Of a stretch of DNA of 64,000 bases, positions 6,970 through 15,885 are shown piece after piece. The stretch comes from Allobosea sp. Tri-44 (GTDB taxonomy: Bacteria > Pseudomonadota > Alphaproteobacteria > Rhizobiales > Beijerinckiaceae): contig NZ_NBDP01000064.1 of the NCBI RefSeq assembly GCF_004123845.1, positions 1-64,000 of the forward strand, read 5' to 3'. Numbering within the stretch: position 1 is the stretch's first letter; every line of letters begins with the position of its first letter. A model generated the notes under the pieces. The model worked only from the letters and a program-made list of their open reading frames with translations, was not told the DNA's origin and made no database searches. Made by a program: the position numbers and the translations under genes.

Positions 6970-7776
6970 TCAGCCGAAACGGCCGGTGACGTAGTCCTGC
7001 GTCTGCTTCTTGTGCGGGTTCATGAAGATGGTGTTGGTGGCATCGAACTCGATCACCTCGCCCAGATACATGAAGGCGGTGTACTGCGAGATGCGCGCCG
7101 CCTGCTGCATGTTGTGGGTGACGATGACGATGGTGAAGTCAGTCTTGAGCTGCTCGAGCAGGTCCTCGATCTTGCCGGTCGAGATCGGGTCGAGCGCCGA
7201 GGTCGGCTCGTCGAACAGGATGACCTCGGGCTTCTGCGCGATGGTGCGGGCGATGCACAGGCGCTGCTGCTGACCGCCGGACAGGCCCATGCCGGAGCTC
7301 TTCAGCTTGTCCTTGACCTCGTCCCAGAGGGCGGCGCGGCGCAGCGCGCCCTCGACGCGGTCGTCGAGCTCCGACTTCGGCGGCTTCTCGTAGAGGCGGA
7401 TGCCGAAGGCGACATTGTCGTAGATCGACATCGGGAACGGCGTCGGCTTCTGGAAGACCATGCCGATGCGCGAACGCAATTCGTTCACGTCGATATCGTT
7501 CGAGATGACGTTGCGGCCGTCGAGGATGATCTCGCCGGTGGCGCGCTGCTCGGGATAGAGCGAATAGATGCGGTTGAAGATGCGCAGCAGGGTCGACTTG
7601 CCGCAGCCCGAGGGGCCGATCAGCGCCGTGACGTGGCGGTCGCGGAAGTCGAGGTTGATGGCCTTCAGCGCCTTGTGCTCGCCGTAGTAGAAATCGAGGT
7701 TCTTGACGGCGATGCGAACGGGAGCGTCGGCGTCCAGCGTTTGCGGGCTCAGTTCCAGGGTCGAGAGCATCTGCAT
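6970..7776 (-). CDS. pstB: Phosphate ABC transporter ATP-binding protein PstB
   Basis: ATPase of the high-affinity phosphate importer. The 268 residues carry Walker A GPSGCGKST (54-62), a Q-loop in GMVFQKPTPFPMS, the ABC signature LSGGQQQRLCIAR, Walker B VILFDEPTSALD and the switch His in VTHNMQQA. GGAAGG on the minus strand precedes ATG 7776. It is closely spaced with pstA upstream and phoU downstream. Confidence 0.97.
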   Translation of the reverse strand: MQMLSTLELSPQTLDADAPVRIAVKNLDFYYGEHKALKAINLDFRDRHVTALIGPSGCGKSTLLRIFNRIYSLYPEQRATGEIILDGRNVISNDIDVNELRSRIGMVFQKPTPFPMSIYDNVAFGIRLYEKPPKSELDDRVEGALRRAALWDEVKDKLKSSGMGLSGGQQQRLCIARTIAQKPEVILFDEPTSALDPISTGKIEDLLEQLKTDFTIVIVTHNMQQAARISQYTAFMYLGEVIEFDATNTIFMNPHKKQTQDYVTGRFG

Positions 7777-7799
7777 GGTCCTTCCGATCGGGACGCTGA

Positions 7800-8690
7800 T
7801 TACTTGCCGCCGCGCACGATGCGCCGGGCGATGATGGAAAGCACGAGGATTGAGACGGTGATGATCAGCGACCCCGCCCAGGCGAGCTGCTGCCAGTTCT
7901 CGTAAGGGGCGGAGGCGAACTGGTAGATCGTCACCGGCAGGTTGGAGACGCCGCCGAGCAGGTTCGGCGAGAACCAGAAATTGTTGTTCAGCGCGGTGAA
8001 GATCAGCGGCGCGGTCTCGCCGGCGATGCGGGCGAGCGCCAGCAGGATACCGGTGACCATGCCCGATTTCGCCGCCCGCCAGGTGATCGAGGTGATGACC
8101 ACCGAGGGCGGGGCGCCGAGCGCCGAGCCGGCCTCGCGGAGCGGGCCGGGCACGAGGCGCAGCATGTCCTCGGTGGTGCGCACGATCACCGGGATCGCGA
8201 TGATGCCGAGCGCGACGCCGCCGGCCCAGCCGGAATAGCCGCGGAACGGCTCGACCATGATGACGTAGACGAACAGGCCGATCAGGATCGAGGGCGCCGA
8301 GAGCAGGATGTCGTTGATGAAGCGGATCAGGTCGGCGAGCTTCGAGCCCTTGCCGTATTCGGCGAGATAGGTGCCGGCGAGCACGCCGATCGGCGTCGCC
8401 ACGACGATGCCGAGGAAGGTCAGCACGACCGAGCCGACGATGGCATTGGCAAGGCCGCCGCCCTCCGTGCCCGGTCCCGGCGTGATCTGCGTGAAGGTCG
8501 CGGCGGAGAGCCCGCCAAGGCCCTTCACGACCAGCATGCCGAGGATCCAGAACAGCACGAAGATGGCGAGCAGGGTGAAGGTCGTGGCCGTGACCTTCAT
8601 CAGCCGGTCGGCGGTGCGGCGCGACTGGCGGACGCGGCCCCAGGTGACCTCGGGCAACGGGCGGACGGTGGAGGGGGTCGTCAGGCTCAT
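7800..8690 (-). CDS. pstA: Phosphate ABC transporter permease PstA
   Basis: Inner-membrane permease of the Pst phosphate importer. The 296-residue product has about six hydrophobic segments and the binding-protein-dependent transport loop, here EAGSALGAPPSVVITSITW, which contacts PstB. Typical PstA phrases are YLAEYGKGSK and NDILLSAPSILIGLFVY. It starts 13 bp after pstC, with GGGAG in front of the ATG. Confidence 0.96.
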   Translation of the reverse strand: MSLTTPSTVRPLPEVTWGRVRQSRRTADRLMKVTATTFTLLAIFVLFWILGMLVVKGLGGLSAATFTQITPGPGTEGGGLANAIVGSVVLTFLGIVVATPIGVLAGTYLAEYGKGSKLADLIRFINDILLSAPSILIGLFVYVIMVEPFRGYSGWAGGVALGIIAIPVIVRTTEDMLRLVPGPLREAGSALGAPPSVVITSITWRAAKSGMVTGILLALARIAGETAPLIFTALNNNFWFSPNLLGGVSNLPVTIYQFASAPYENWQQLAWAGSLIITVSILVLSIIARRIVRGGK

Positions 8691-8703
8691 GATCGGCTCC
8701 CGC

Positions 8704-9672
8704 TCAGAACGACTTGACGCGCGAGACGAGGATGCGCGCGATGACGAGGACGACGAAGGTGACGAAGAACAGGATGCAGCCGAGCGCGATCAGCGAATTG
8801 AGCTGCAGGCCCAGCGCCTCGTTAAACTCGTTGGCGATGCGCGAGGCGATGGTCGAGCCGGGATCCATGATCGAGCCGGAAAGCCGGTTGGCGTTGCCGA
8901 CGACGAAGGTCACCGCCATCGTCTCGCCGAGCGCGCGGCCGAGACCGAGCATGATCGCGCCGATGATCGAGACGCCGGCCTGCGGCACCAGCACATGGCG
9001 CACGACCTCCCAGGTCGTCGCCCCGATGCCATAGGCGCTCTCGCGCAGCACCGACGGGATCTGGTCGAGCATGTCGCGGGTGATCGAGGCGATGAACGGG
9101 ATGATCATGAACGCCAGGATGATGCCGGCGGTCAGGATTCCGAGTCCCGAGGGTGAGCGCGAATAGAGGATCGTCCCGACGACCGGCATGCCCTCGACGA
9201 TGTTCGAGAGCGGGATCTGGACATAGGCGGCAAAGAGCGGCGCGAAGACGAACAGCCCCCACATGCCATAGATGATCGAGGGCACGGCGGCGAGCAGCTC
9301 GATCGCGGTCGAGACCGGCTGCTTGAACCAGGGCGGCGCGAGCTGGGTCAGGAAGACGGCGATGCCGAGCGAGAGCGGCACGCCGACGACGAGCGCGATC
9401 AGGGCGGTGGAGAGCGTGCCGACGATCGCCGGCCAGGCGCCATACTGGTCGTTCTGCGTATCCCAGACGCTGGAGGTCAGGAAGCCGAAGCCGAATTTGC
9501 TGAAGGCGGGCCAGCCGCCGATCACCATCGAGACCATGATGCCGGCGAGCAGCACCAGCACGAACAGGGCCGCCAGGAAGCTGGCATTGCGGAAGATGAG
9601 ATCGAAGGTCCCCTTGGGGGTCTTGCGCACCGGCGCACTCGGCGCGGCGAACTGATCGGTCACGGCAACCAT
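8704..9672 (-). CDS. pstC: Phosphate ABC transporter permease PstC
   Basis: Second permease of the Pst importer, 322 residues with about six membrane segments. Family phrases include GMWGLFVFAP, the coupling loop ESAYGIGATTWEVVRHVLVP and LGRALGETMAVTFV with the conserved Arg/Glu pair near the phosphate path. It lies 110 bp downstream of pstS, and that gap holds a strong hairpin (9735-9760). Confidence 0.96.
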   Translation of the reverse strand: MVAVTDQFAAPSAPVRKTPKGTFDLIFRNASFLAALFVLVLLAGIMVSMVIGGWPAFSKFGFGFLTSSVWDTQNDQYGAWPAIVGTLSTALIALVVGVPLSLGIAVFLTQLAPPWFKQPVSTAIELLAAVPSIIYGMWGLFVFAPLFAAYVQIPLSNIVEGMPVVGTILYSRSPSGLGILTAGIILAFMIIPFIASITRDMLDQIPSVLRESAYGIGATTWEVVRHVLVPQAGVSIIGAIMLGLGRALGETMAVTFVVGNANRLSGSIMDPGSTIASRIANEFNEALGLQLNSLIALGCILFFVTFVVLVIARILVSRVKSF

Positions 9673-9734
9673 CCGTGGTTACTCCGGTCTCGAAATGCGA
9701 CTATCGGGGCGAAACGAGGCTCTTGTCGTCGCGA

Positions 9735-9760
9735 AGCGGGGGCCGTGGCCGGCCCCCGCT
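9735..9760 (-). promoter_or_regulatory. Hairpin between pstS and pstC
   Basis: AGCGGGGGCC (9735-9744) and GGCCCCCGCT (9751-9760) form a perfect 10-bp stem with a 6-nt loop. No T tract follows in the direction of transcription. In binding-protein operons such a hairpin after the binding-protein gene commonly protects the upstream mRNA from 3' decay or partly attenuates readthrough, giving more PstS than permease. That role is inferred here from position. Confidence 0.7.
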
Positions 9761-9782
9761 CCGTTTTCATGTGCGGGAGCGA

Positions 9783-10808
9783 TCAGAAGATCGGCTTGCC
9801 CGCCGGGTCGGTGGCGCCCTTCCAGGCGTTGCGGACCTGGTCCTTGACGGCGGCCGGCAGCGGCACGTAGTCGAGGTCGAGGGCGAGCTTGTCGCCGTTC
9901 TTGAAGGCCCAGTCGACGAACTTCAGCGCGGCCTGGGTCTCTTCCGGCTTCTCCGGCTTGGCGTGGATCAGCAGGAAGGTCGCGGCGGTGATCGGCCAGG
10001 CCTCGGCGCCCTTCTGGTTGTTCAGCGAGATGCCGAAGCCGGGAGCCTCGTTCCAGTTGGCGTTGGCGGCAGCGGCCTGGAAGGCCTTGTCGTCCGGGGC
10101 CGGGAAGTTGCCGTCAGCGTTCTGGATCAGGGCGAAGGAGAGCTTGTTCTGCTTGGCGTAGGCGTACTCGACATAGCCGATCGAGTTGGCGACCTGCTTC
10201 ACCGAGGCCGAGACGCCCTCATTGCCCTTGCCACCGATGCCGACCGGCCACTGCACGGCGGTGTTGGTGCCGAGCTTCGACTTCCAGTCGGGCGAAACCT
10301 TCGAGAGGTAGTCGGTGAACACGAAGGTCGTGCCCGAGCCGTCCGAACGGTAGACCGGGTTGATGTTGGCATCCGGCAGGGTGACGCCGGCATTGAGGGC
10401 GGCGATCTTGGGATCGTTCCACTTCTTGATGTCGCCGAGATAGATCGCGGCGAGGACCGGGCCGGTCAGCTTCAGCTTGCCGGCCTCGACGCCGGCGATG
10501 TTGATCGCCGGGACGACACCGCCCATCACGGTCGGGAACTGGATCAGGCCGTCCTTGGTGAGCTCCTCGCCCTTGAGCGGGGCGTCGGTGGCGCCGAAGG
10601 CAACGGTCTTCGCCTTGATCTGGCGGATGCCGCCGCCCGAGCCGATCGACTGGTAGTTGAGCCCGATATTGGTCTCCTTCTTATAGGCCTCGGCCCATTT
10701 GGAGTAGATCGGGAAGGGGAAGGTCGCGCCGGCGCCGGTGATGTCGGCAGCCTGGGCAACGCCCGACAGGCCGACGGCAGCGGCCGCGAGAATGAGAATT
10801 TTGCGCAT
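9783..10808 (-). CDS. pstS: Phosphate ABC transporter substrate-binding protein PstS
   Basis: Periplasmic phosphate-binding protein. The 341-residue precursor has a clear signal peptide (MRKILILAAAAVGLSGVAQA, cut after residue 20). The mature start ADITGAGATFPFPIYSKW is typical of PstS, and the phosphate-site phrases GSGGGI and RSDGSGTTFVFTDYL are present. ATG 10808 is chosen because the signal peptide begins there; the open frame extends 22 codons upstream through the promoter. A perfect Pho box lies 54 bp upstream, so expression should be PhoB-dependent. Confidence 0.97.
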   Translation of the reverse strand: MRKILILAAAAVGLSGVAQAADITGAGATFPFPIYSKWAEAYKKETNIGLNYQSIGSGGGIRQIKAKTVAFGATDAPLKGEELTKDGLIQFPTVMGGVVPAINIAGVEAGKLKLTGPVLAAIYLGDIKKWNDPKIAALNAGVTLPDANINPVYRSDGSGTTFVFTDYLSKVSPDWKSKLGTNTAVQWPVGIGGKGNEGVSASVKQVANSIGYVEYAYAKQNKLSFALIQNADGNFPAPDDKAFQAAAANANWNEAPGFGISLNNQKGAEAWPITAATFLLIHAKPEKPEETQAALKFVDWAFKNGDKLALDLDYVPLPAAVKDQVRNAWKGATDPAGKPIF

Positions 10809-10861
10809 GAGATGTCCTCTCTGGGTCGCAAGAGCAGCGGCCCTGCTAGAACACCGGCTAT

Positions 10862-10879
10862 ATGACAGCTGCATGACAG
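10862..10879 (-). promoter_or_regulatory. Pho box (PhoB operator) upstream of pstS
   Basis: On the minus strand the sequence reads CTGTCAT-GCAG-CTGTCAT: two exact copies of the PhoB heptamer spaced 11 bp apart, matching the canonical Pho box. It lies 54 bp in front of the pstS start codon and about 40 bp downstream of the phoR stop codon. In PhoB-type promoters this box replaces the -35 element, giving an independent starvation-inducible promoter for pstSCAB-phoU-phoB inside the cluster. Confidence 0.92.
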
Positions 10880-10916
10880 ACAGTCATGAAAGCGGGCCCG
10901 CCGTCGTCACAAATCG

Positions 10917-11969
10917 TTAACGGACCGCGTCGGGCAGGCGCGGCAGGATTGCCCGGAAGGTCGCGCCCTGGCCGACGACGCTCTCGATGGTCAGGCGGCC
11001 CCGATGGCGCAGGACGATGTGCTTGACGATGGCGAGCCCCAGCCCCGTGCCGCCGGCCTCGCGGCTGGCAGCCGTGTCTACACGATAGAAGCGCTCGGTC
11101 AGACGGGGCAGGTGCTCCGGGGCAATGCCGGGCCCGTCATCACGCACGCTGAGGCTGACCTCGCCGTCGGAAACTCCAACGATGATGTCGACCTCGCCGC
11201 CGCGCTGGCCGTATTTGATCGCATTCTCGACCAGGTTCTCGATCAGCCGCAGCAATTCGTCGCGGTCGCCCGCGACGGTGACGGGCCGCTGCGGCACGTC
11301 GAGCTTCAGCGTCACCTCGCGTTCGCGCGCCATCAGCACGAGCGAGTCCAGAATCTCGCGGGCGATGCCGGCGAGATCGACCGGCGCCTCCGGCGCGAGA
11401 TGGGCGCGCAGTTCGATGCGCGAGAGCGAGAGCAGGTCGTCGACCAGGCGGGCCATGCGCAGGCCCTGCTCGCGCATGATCGCCAGGAAGCGGTCGCGCG
11501 CTGCGGCGTCGTTGCGCGCCGGCCCCTGCAGGGTCTCGATGAAGCCGAGCACGGAGGCGAGCGGCGTGCGCAATTCATGGCTGGCATTGGCGACGAAGTC
11601 GACGCGCATGCGCTCGGTCATGCGCTGCTCGCTGAGATCCTCGAAGGTCAGCAGCACCGCCCGGCGCCAGCCGCTGCCGGCGAGCGCGGCGATATGGATG
11701 CGGAAAGTGCGCTCGACCGGCACGCGCTCGATCAGCTCGATGGCGCGGCGGCCGCCATGGCGCGAGACCTGCTCGATCGCATCGATCAGATCGGGGTCGC
11801 GCATCACCAAGGCGAGCGGCTTGCCCTTGGCGAGTGCCGCGATCAGGGCCGGCGCTGTCGGGCTGAGTGCCTGGATCACGCCCTGCGGGTCGAGCAGCAC
11901 GGCGGGGACGCCGATGGCCTCGATCAGCGCGGCGGTGACCGGCGCCTTTGGGTCGACCAAAGCGTGCAT
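10917..11969 (-). CDS. phoR: Phosphate regulon sensor histidine kinase PhoR, without visible membrane anchor
   Basis: Histidine kinase partner of PhoB. The 350-residue product has an N-terminal PAS-like region (about 10-115), a HisKA domain with phospho-acceptor His131 in FVANASHELRTPL, and a HATPase domain with N box ENLVENAIKYG, G1 DDGPGI and G2 GGTGLGLAIVKH. ATG 11969 has AGGA five bases upstream and is preferred over the TTG at 11987. Unlike E. coli PhoR, no hydrophobic N-terminal segment is visible, so it is either soluble or tethered through partners such as PhoU or Pst. It is the first gene of the cluster. Confidence 0.94.
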   Translation of the reverse strand: MHALVDPKAPVTAALIEAIGVPAVLLDPQGVIQALSPTAPALIAALAKGKPLALVMRDPDLIDAIEQVSRHGGRRAIELIERVPVERTFRIHIAALAGSGWRRAVLLTFEDLSEQRMTERMRVDFVANASHELRTPLASVLGFIETLQGPARNDAAARDRFLAIMREQGLRMARLVDDLLSLSRIELRAHLAPEAPVDLAGIAREILDSLVLMAREREVTLKLDVPQRPVTVAGDRDELLRLIENLVENAIKYGQRGGEVDIIVGVSDGEVSLSVRDDGPGIAPEHLPRLTERFYRVDTAASREAGGTGLGLAIVKHIVLRHRGRLTIESVVGQGATFRAILPRLPDAVR

Positions 11970-12092
11970 GCGGTTCCTGCCTTTCAAGGCGTGGTCTGCG
12001 GCGAGGCCTCTTAGGCCGGAGTGGCACCAGGGCGCAATTCCCTTCCTGCACCGCGCACTCTAGCTTGCGAGCCAGCGCAGGAGACAATCGCG

Positions 12093-12998
12093 ATGGCGAA
12101 GAAGGCTTCGAATGGCATGAAGGCAGGCAAGCACGATAAGGCAAAGCATCACGAGCTCGATTTCGACATCGAAGCGGAAGCACTGCCCAAGGAGATCGAC
12201 GACGAGGCCTTCGCCAGCGGCGGATACCCCTATCACCGGAAATACAAGCGCAAGCTCTACGAGAAGGAGCTCGAGCCGCTCCAGATCGAGCTGCAGAAGC
12301 TGCTCGGCTGGGTGCGCGAGACGGGCGAGCGGCTGGTCATCGTCTTCGAAGGCCGCGACGGCGCCGGCAAGGGCGGCGCGATCACGCGCTTCACCCAGCA
12401 TCTCAATCCACGCCAGGCGCGGGTCGTCGCCCTGTCGAAGCCGTCCGATACCGAGAAGGGGCAATGGTATTTCCAGCGCTATGCGGCGCAGATGCCTTCG
12501 GCCGGCGAGATCGTGTTCTTCGACCGCTCCTGGTACAACCGCGCCGGCGTCGAGCGCGTCATGGGCTTCAGCACGCAAGAGCAGTCGGAGAGCTTCCTGC
12601 GCGAAGCCCCGGTCTTCGAAGGCATGCTGGCTCGCGACGGTATCAGGCTGGTCAAGCTCTTCCTGACCATCGGCCGCGAGATGCAGATGAGCCGGCTGCA
12701 CGCGCGCTGGCACGACCCGCTCAAGCGCTGGAAGCTGTCATCGATCGATTTCGAGGCGATCCCGCGCTTCGACGCCTATTCCGACGCCTTCGACCGCTTG
12801 CTCGACAAGACCTCGACCGATCAGGCGCCCTGGACGGTGCTGCGCGCCAACGACAAGTTCCGCACGCGCCTGAACGCCATCCGCCATGTGCTCCACGCCG
12901 TGCCGTACAAGGGCAAGGACGAGGAGGCGATCGGCGAGATCGACCACAGGATCGTGCTGACGGCCGAGGAATACCTGCGCAACGGCGGCGAGAACTGA
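12093..12998 (+). CDS. ppk2: Polyphosphate kinase 2 (PPK2 family)
   Basis: Transfers phosphate between polyphosphate and nucleotides. The 301-residue protein has a charged N-terminus, the Walker A-like loop FEGRDGAGKGG (about 85-95), the FDRSWYNRAGVERVMGF block (about 143-159) and the lid region SRLHARWHDPLKRWKLS, all typical of PPK2. ATG 12093 follows GCAGGAG (12077-12083). It is divergent from phoR, which suits a phosphate-storage role next to the phosphate regulon, but no Pho box is seen in the 123-bp gap. The nucleotide preference cannot be read from the sequence. Confidence 0.93.
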   Translation: MAKKASNGMKAGKHDKAKHHELDFDIEAEALPKEIDDEAFASGGYPYHRKYKRKLYEKELEPLQIELQKLLGWVRETGERLVIVFEGRDGAGKGGAITRFTQHLNPRQARVVALSKPSDTEKGQWYFQRYAAQMPSAGEIVFFDRSWYNRAGVERVMGFSTQEQSESFLREAPVFEGMLARDGIRLVKLFLTIGREMQMSRLHARWHDPLKRWKLSSIDFEAIPRFDAYSDAFDRLLDKTSTDQAPWTVLRANDKFRTRLNAIRHVLHAVPYKGKDEEAIGEIDHRIVLTAEEYLRNGGEN

Positions 12999-13010
12999 CG
13001 TCTTTGCGAC

Positions 13011-13985
13011 CTAGCGCTCGTGCCGCCGGATCCGCCGGAACATCTCGTTCAGCGCCAGCAGCACCAGCGCCAGGATGAAGGGCAGGATGTAGTAGATGAT
13101 CCGGAAGAGCAGCAATGCGCCCAGCACCTGCTCGAAGGGCAGGCGGCTGAGCGCGATCAGCATGGTCGCCTCGAAGACGCCGAGCCCACCCGGTGCATGG
13201 CTGGCGATGCCGATCAGGCAGGCGAAGATGTAAGCCGCCAGGAAGCTCTCATAGGGCAGGTTGTGGCCGCCCGGCAGCAGCACATAGAGCACGGCGGCGG
13301 CAGCGCAGACCTCGGCGGCGCCGAGCAGCATCTGCGCCAGCGTGACGCCCAGGCCCGGCAGCGGCAGGTTCCAGCCGCTGACCCGCAAGGTGCGCTCGCC
13401 CGTCGCGACCCAGAAGAGATAACCCAGCGTTCCGAGCGTGACCGCACCACCGACTGCCTGGACCACCAGAGGCGAGGTCCGCGCCAACTGCGCGACGGAA
13501 TCCGTCGCATAGAACAGGCTGGCGCAGAGGATCATGCCGAGGCCGAGCCAGAAGGTCAGGCCGGCGATCACGGTCAGGCTCGCGACCTCCGAGGCGCGTA
13601 CGCCCTTGGCCGCATAGATCCAGTAGCGCACCGTCCCGCCGGTCACGATCGGGAAACCCAGGGTAAATGCGACGGAATAGCTGGTGAAGGAGGCGAGCGC
13701 CGTCGTCCGGTAGGGGATCGAGAGGCCGAGCCGGCGCAGCGCCACCGCATCGTAGCCGGTGAGCAGCAGATAGCTCAGTGCGGTGAAGCCGAGCGCGAGC
13801 AGAAGCTGGCGCTGGCTGGCATTGGCGAAGGCACGGGCAAGCTCGCCGGGCTCGATCTCGCGGACGATGTAGTAGAGCACCACCAGCGAGGCGATGAAAA
13901 TCACCGAAGAGGCGAGCGGACCGAGCCACCACCAGCGGCTGCGCTTGCGCAGCGGCATCCCTGGCTCGTGCGGGCCAAACGACAT
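13011..13985 (-). CDS. Lysylphosphatidylglycerol synthase TM-region / UPF0104-type membrane protein
   Basis: The 324-residue product has about seven or eight hydrophobic segments, and phrases such as GYDAVALRRLGL, ASFTSYSVAFTLGFPIVTGGTVRYW and SHAPGGLGVFEATML place it in the UPF0104 / MprF flippase-domain family. Members translocate or help synthesise modified lipids; the specific substrate is unknown. No C-terminal aminoacyl-transferase domain is attached. ATG 13985 is chosen because the family-like part starts there; MPLRKRS, nine codons later, is an alternative. It is convergent with ppk2, with 12 bp between stop codons. The 185-bp gap to the ABC-F gene shows nothing notable. Confidence 0.82.
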   Translation of the reverse strand: MSFGPHEPGMPLRKRSRWWWLGPLASSVIFIASLVVLYYIVREIEPGELARAFANASQRQLLLALGFTALSYLLLTGYDAVALRRLGLSIPYRTTALASFTSYSVAFTLGFPIVTGGTVRYWIYAAKGVRASEVASLTVIAGLTFWLGLGMILCASLFYATDSVAQLARTSPLVVQAVGGAVTLGTLGYLFWVATGERTLRVSGWNLPLPGLGVTLAQMLLGAAEVCAAAAVLYVLLPGGHNLPYESFLAAYIFACLIGIASHAPGGLGVFEATMLIALSRLPFEQVLGALLLFRIIYYILPFILALVLLALNEMFRRIRRHER

Positions 13986-14170
13986 CAGCACTCTTGTCGG
14001 GTTGTGCTCGCACGCAGCGGGCAAGGCGGGTTTCTGACGGCTGGCCCTGACGGCCGGACCCGAGAGATAGCGCCTCCGCCGCGATGCACAAGCCGGTGCA
14101 CCGCGGCGAATGCGCGCCATGAAGCTGGCGCAGGACGCGCCGACCACTTGGAGAGCGGCGAGCGCGGTTG

Positions 14171-15694
14171 CTAGCCCTCGCCCGCCATGGCCTCCGCGAA
14201 GAACGCCTCGGGATCGTCGACCTCGAGCAGCCGCCGCCTCTCGATCCGCCAGAAGCGGTTCCCGATCGCCCGGACGAAGCTGCGATCGTGCGAGACCAGC
14301 AGGCAGCTGGTCTCGCCGGCGGTGAGTTCGGCTTCCAGGGCTTCCTGCCCCTCGATGTCGAGATGGTTCGTCGGCTCGTCCAGCAGGTAGAAATTCGGCC
14401 GGGCGAGGCGCAGCGCCAGCATGGCGAGCCGCGCCCGCTGCCCGCCCGAAAGCGCGCCGATCGGGCCGGTCTGGCGGTCGATGGCGATGCCGGCGCCCGC
14501 GAGCAGGCCGCGGGCCGGCTGGTCGCCGACATCGAAGCGGCGGCTGATCAGCCCGTGCGGCGTGTCGGCATCGGGCAGCTCGGCAAGACTCTGGCTGGCA
14601 TGTCCGAGCACCAGTGACGGCGTCGGCCTGATGCCGGGCTGATCGTCACCTGCGATCGCCTTGTGGAGCATGGCGATGAAGCGCGACTTGCCGGCGCCGT
14701 TCAAGCCGAGCAGGACGATGCGGTCGCCGGGACTGATCCAGCGCTTGCCGGTCTTGAACAGCACCCGTCCGTCCGGCGTCTCGACTGCGGCATCGTCGAG
14801 CGCGATGAGCACCCGCGCATGCGTACCCTGGCTCGCGAGCCTGATCGCGCCGGCCGAGCGCTCGCGATGGGCCGGGCGGGCCACGGCTTCGAGCTCGTCG
14901 GCGCGTCGCATCAGCTGCTTGGTCTTGCTCAGCAGAAGATCGCTGCCGGAGTTGATGCCGATATTGCCCAGCTTCGCCGCCTGCCGCCGCATCTGCTGGA
15001 CGGCCTTGAGGTCGCGCTCGTTGCGGCGCGCCATGGCGGCGTCGCTCTCGTCGAGCGCGATGCGGGCTCGCGAATAGGGCAATGCGAAGAGCTGCGAGTG
15101 CTCCCGGCGCAGGAACAGCGTCCTGCCGGTCGCGATGTCGAGGAAGGCGCGGTCATGGCTCGACAGGATCACGGCCATGTCGCGCGGCAGGCCGGCAAGC
15201 CAGCTTTCAAGCAGGCCGATGCGCGCGAGATCGAGATGGTTGGTCGGCTCGTCGAGCAACAACAGGTCCGGCTCGGCGACGCCGGCCCGCGCGAGCAGGA
15301 CGAGCCTTTGCCAGCCGCCACTCAATTGCCCGAGCGGGCGCCGGCGCAGCTCCTCGGGAACAGCGAGCGCATCGAGCGCGACCTCGACGCGCCAGTGCTC
15401 GCTCTCGCGCTGCTCGGACGGCAGGGCATCGAGCATCAGCTGATCGACCGGCCGATCCAGGAGCTGCGGCGGAACATCCTGCTCGACATGGCCGATGCGC
15501 AGGCCGCGCGAGCGGGTGATCTCGCCGGCCGTGGGTTCGACGAGGCCGGCAAGGCAGCGCAGGAGGGTCGACTTGCCGCGGCCATTGGCGGCGACGAGGC
15601 CGAGGCGGTCGCCTGCGACAAGAGAGACGGAAAGATCGGAGAAGAGCGGCGCTCCCAGCGTGACGCCAAGATTGCGCAGGGTGATCAGGGTCAT
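14171..15694 (-). CDS. ABC-F family ATPase (duplicated ABC domains, no membrane domain)
   Basis: Soluble protein of about 507 residues with two ABC domains. The first has Walker A NGRGKST (about 37-43), signature LSGGWQRLVLLA and Walker B LLLLDEPTNHLD. A charged linker follows, then a second domain with GLNGAGKSR, LSGGQRARLAML and YLLDEPTNHLD. ABC-F proteins act at the ribosome as translation factors or antibiotic-protection factors; which role applies here is unknown. ATG 15694 begins the domain; ATG 15808 in frame would add 38 residues. A 23-codon candidate leader peptide lies upstream at 15886-15957. Confidence 0.9.
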   Translation of the reverse strand: MTLITLRNLGVTLGAPLFSDLSVSLVAGDRLGLVAANGRGKSTLLRCLAGLVEPTAGEITRSRGLRIGHVEQDVPPQLLDRPVDQLMLDALPSEQRESEHWRVEVALDALAVPEELRRRPLGQLSGGWQRLVLLARAGVAEPDLLLLDEPTNHLDLARIGLLESWLAGLPRDMAVILSSHDRAFLDIATGRTLFLRREHSQLFALPYSRARIALDESDAAMARRNERDLKAVQQMRRQAAKLGNIGINSGSDLLLSKTKQLMRRADELEAVARPAHRERSAGAIRLASQGTHARVLIALDDAAVETPDGRVLFKTGKRWISPGDRIVLLGLNGAGKSRFIAMLHKAIAGDDQPGIRPTPSLVLGHASQSLAELPDADTPHGLISRRFDVGDQPARGLLAGAGIAIDRQTGPIGALSGGQRARLAMLALRLARPNFYLLDEPTNHLDIEGQEALEAELTAGETSCLLVSHDRSFVRAIGNRFWRIERRRLLEVDDPEAFFAEAMAGEG

Positions 15695-15735
15695 GGTCGG
15701 TCTCTGGACTGCCCGAGCCGCGCGCCGCCATTCGG

Positions 15736-15756
15736 CCGGGGTCCTTGTTGCCCCGG
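15736..15756 (-). promoter_or_regulatory. Hairpin in the leader between the uORF and the ABC-F gene
   Basis: CCGGGG (15736-15741) and CCCCGG (15751-15756) can pair around a 9-nt loop that contains AAGGA on the minus strand, a Shine-Dalgarno-like word. It lies 42 bp upstream of the ABC-F start. It could be part of a leader-peptide switch, but only one of the alternative structures such a switch needs has been identified by eye. Confidence 0.3.
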
Positions 15757-15885
15757 AACGTCGCGAATGCGGAACGCCTTGCTCGATGAGGAAACGAGGC
15801 GCAGGCATCCAAGCTTCATGCTCGGCGACGCTGCACCCTCAGAACGGGCAGACCTGGAAGAGAACCGTGGGGATCGCTTGTGCGG

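Noticed and set aside
6298..7905. 535-residue open frame on the plus strand
   Set aside because: Antisense to phoU and pstB; no family similarity.
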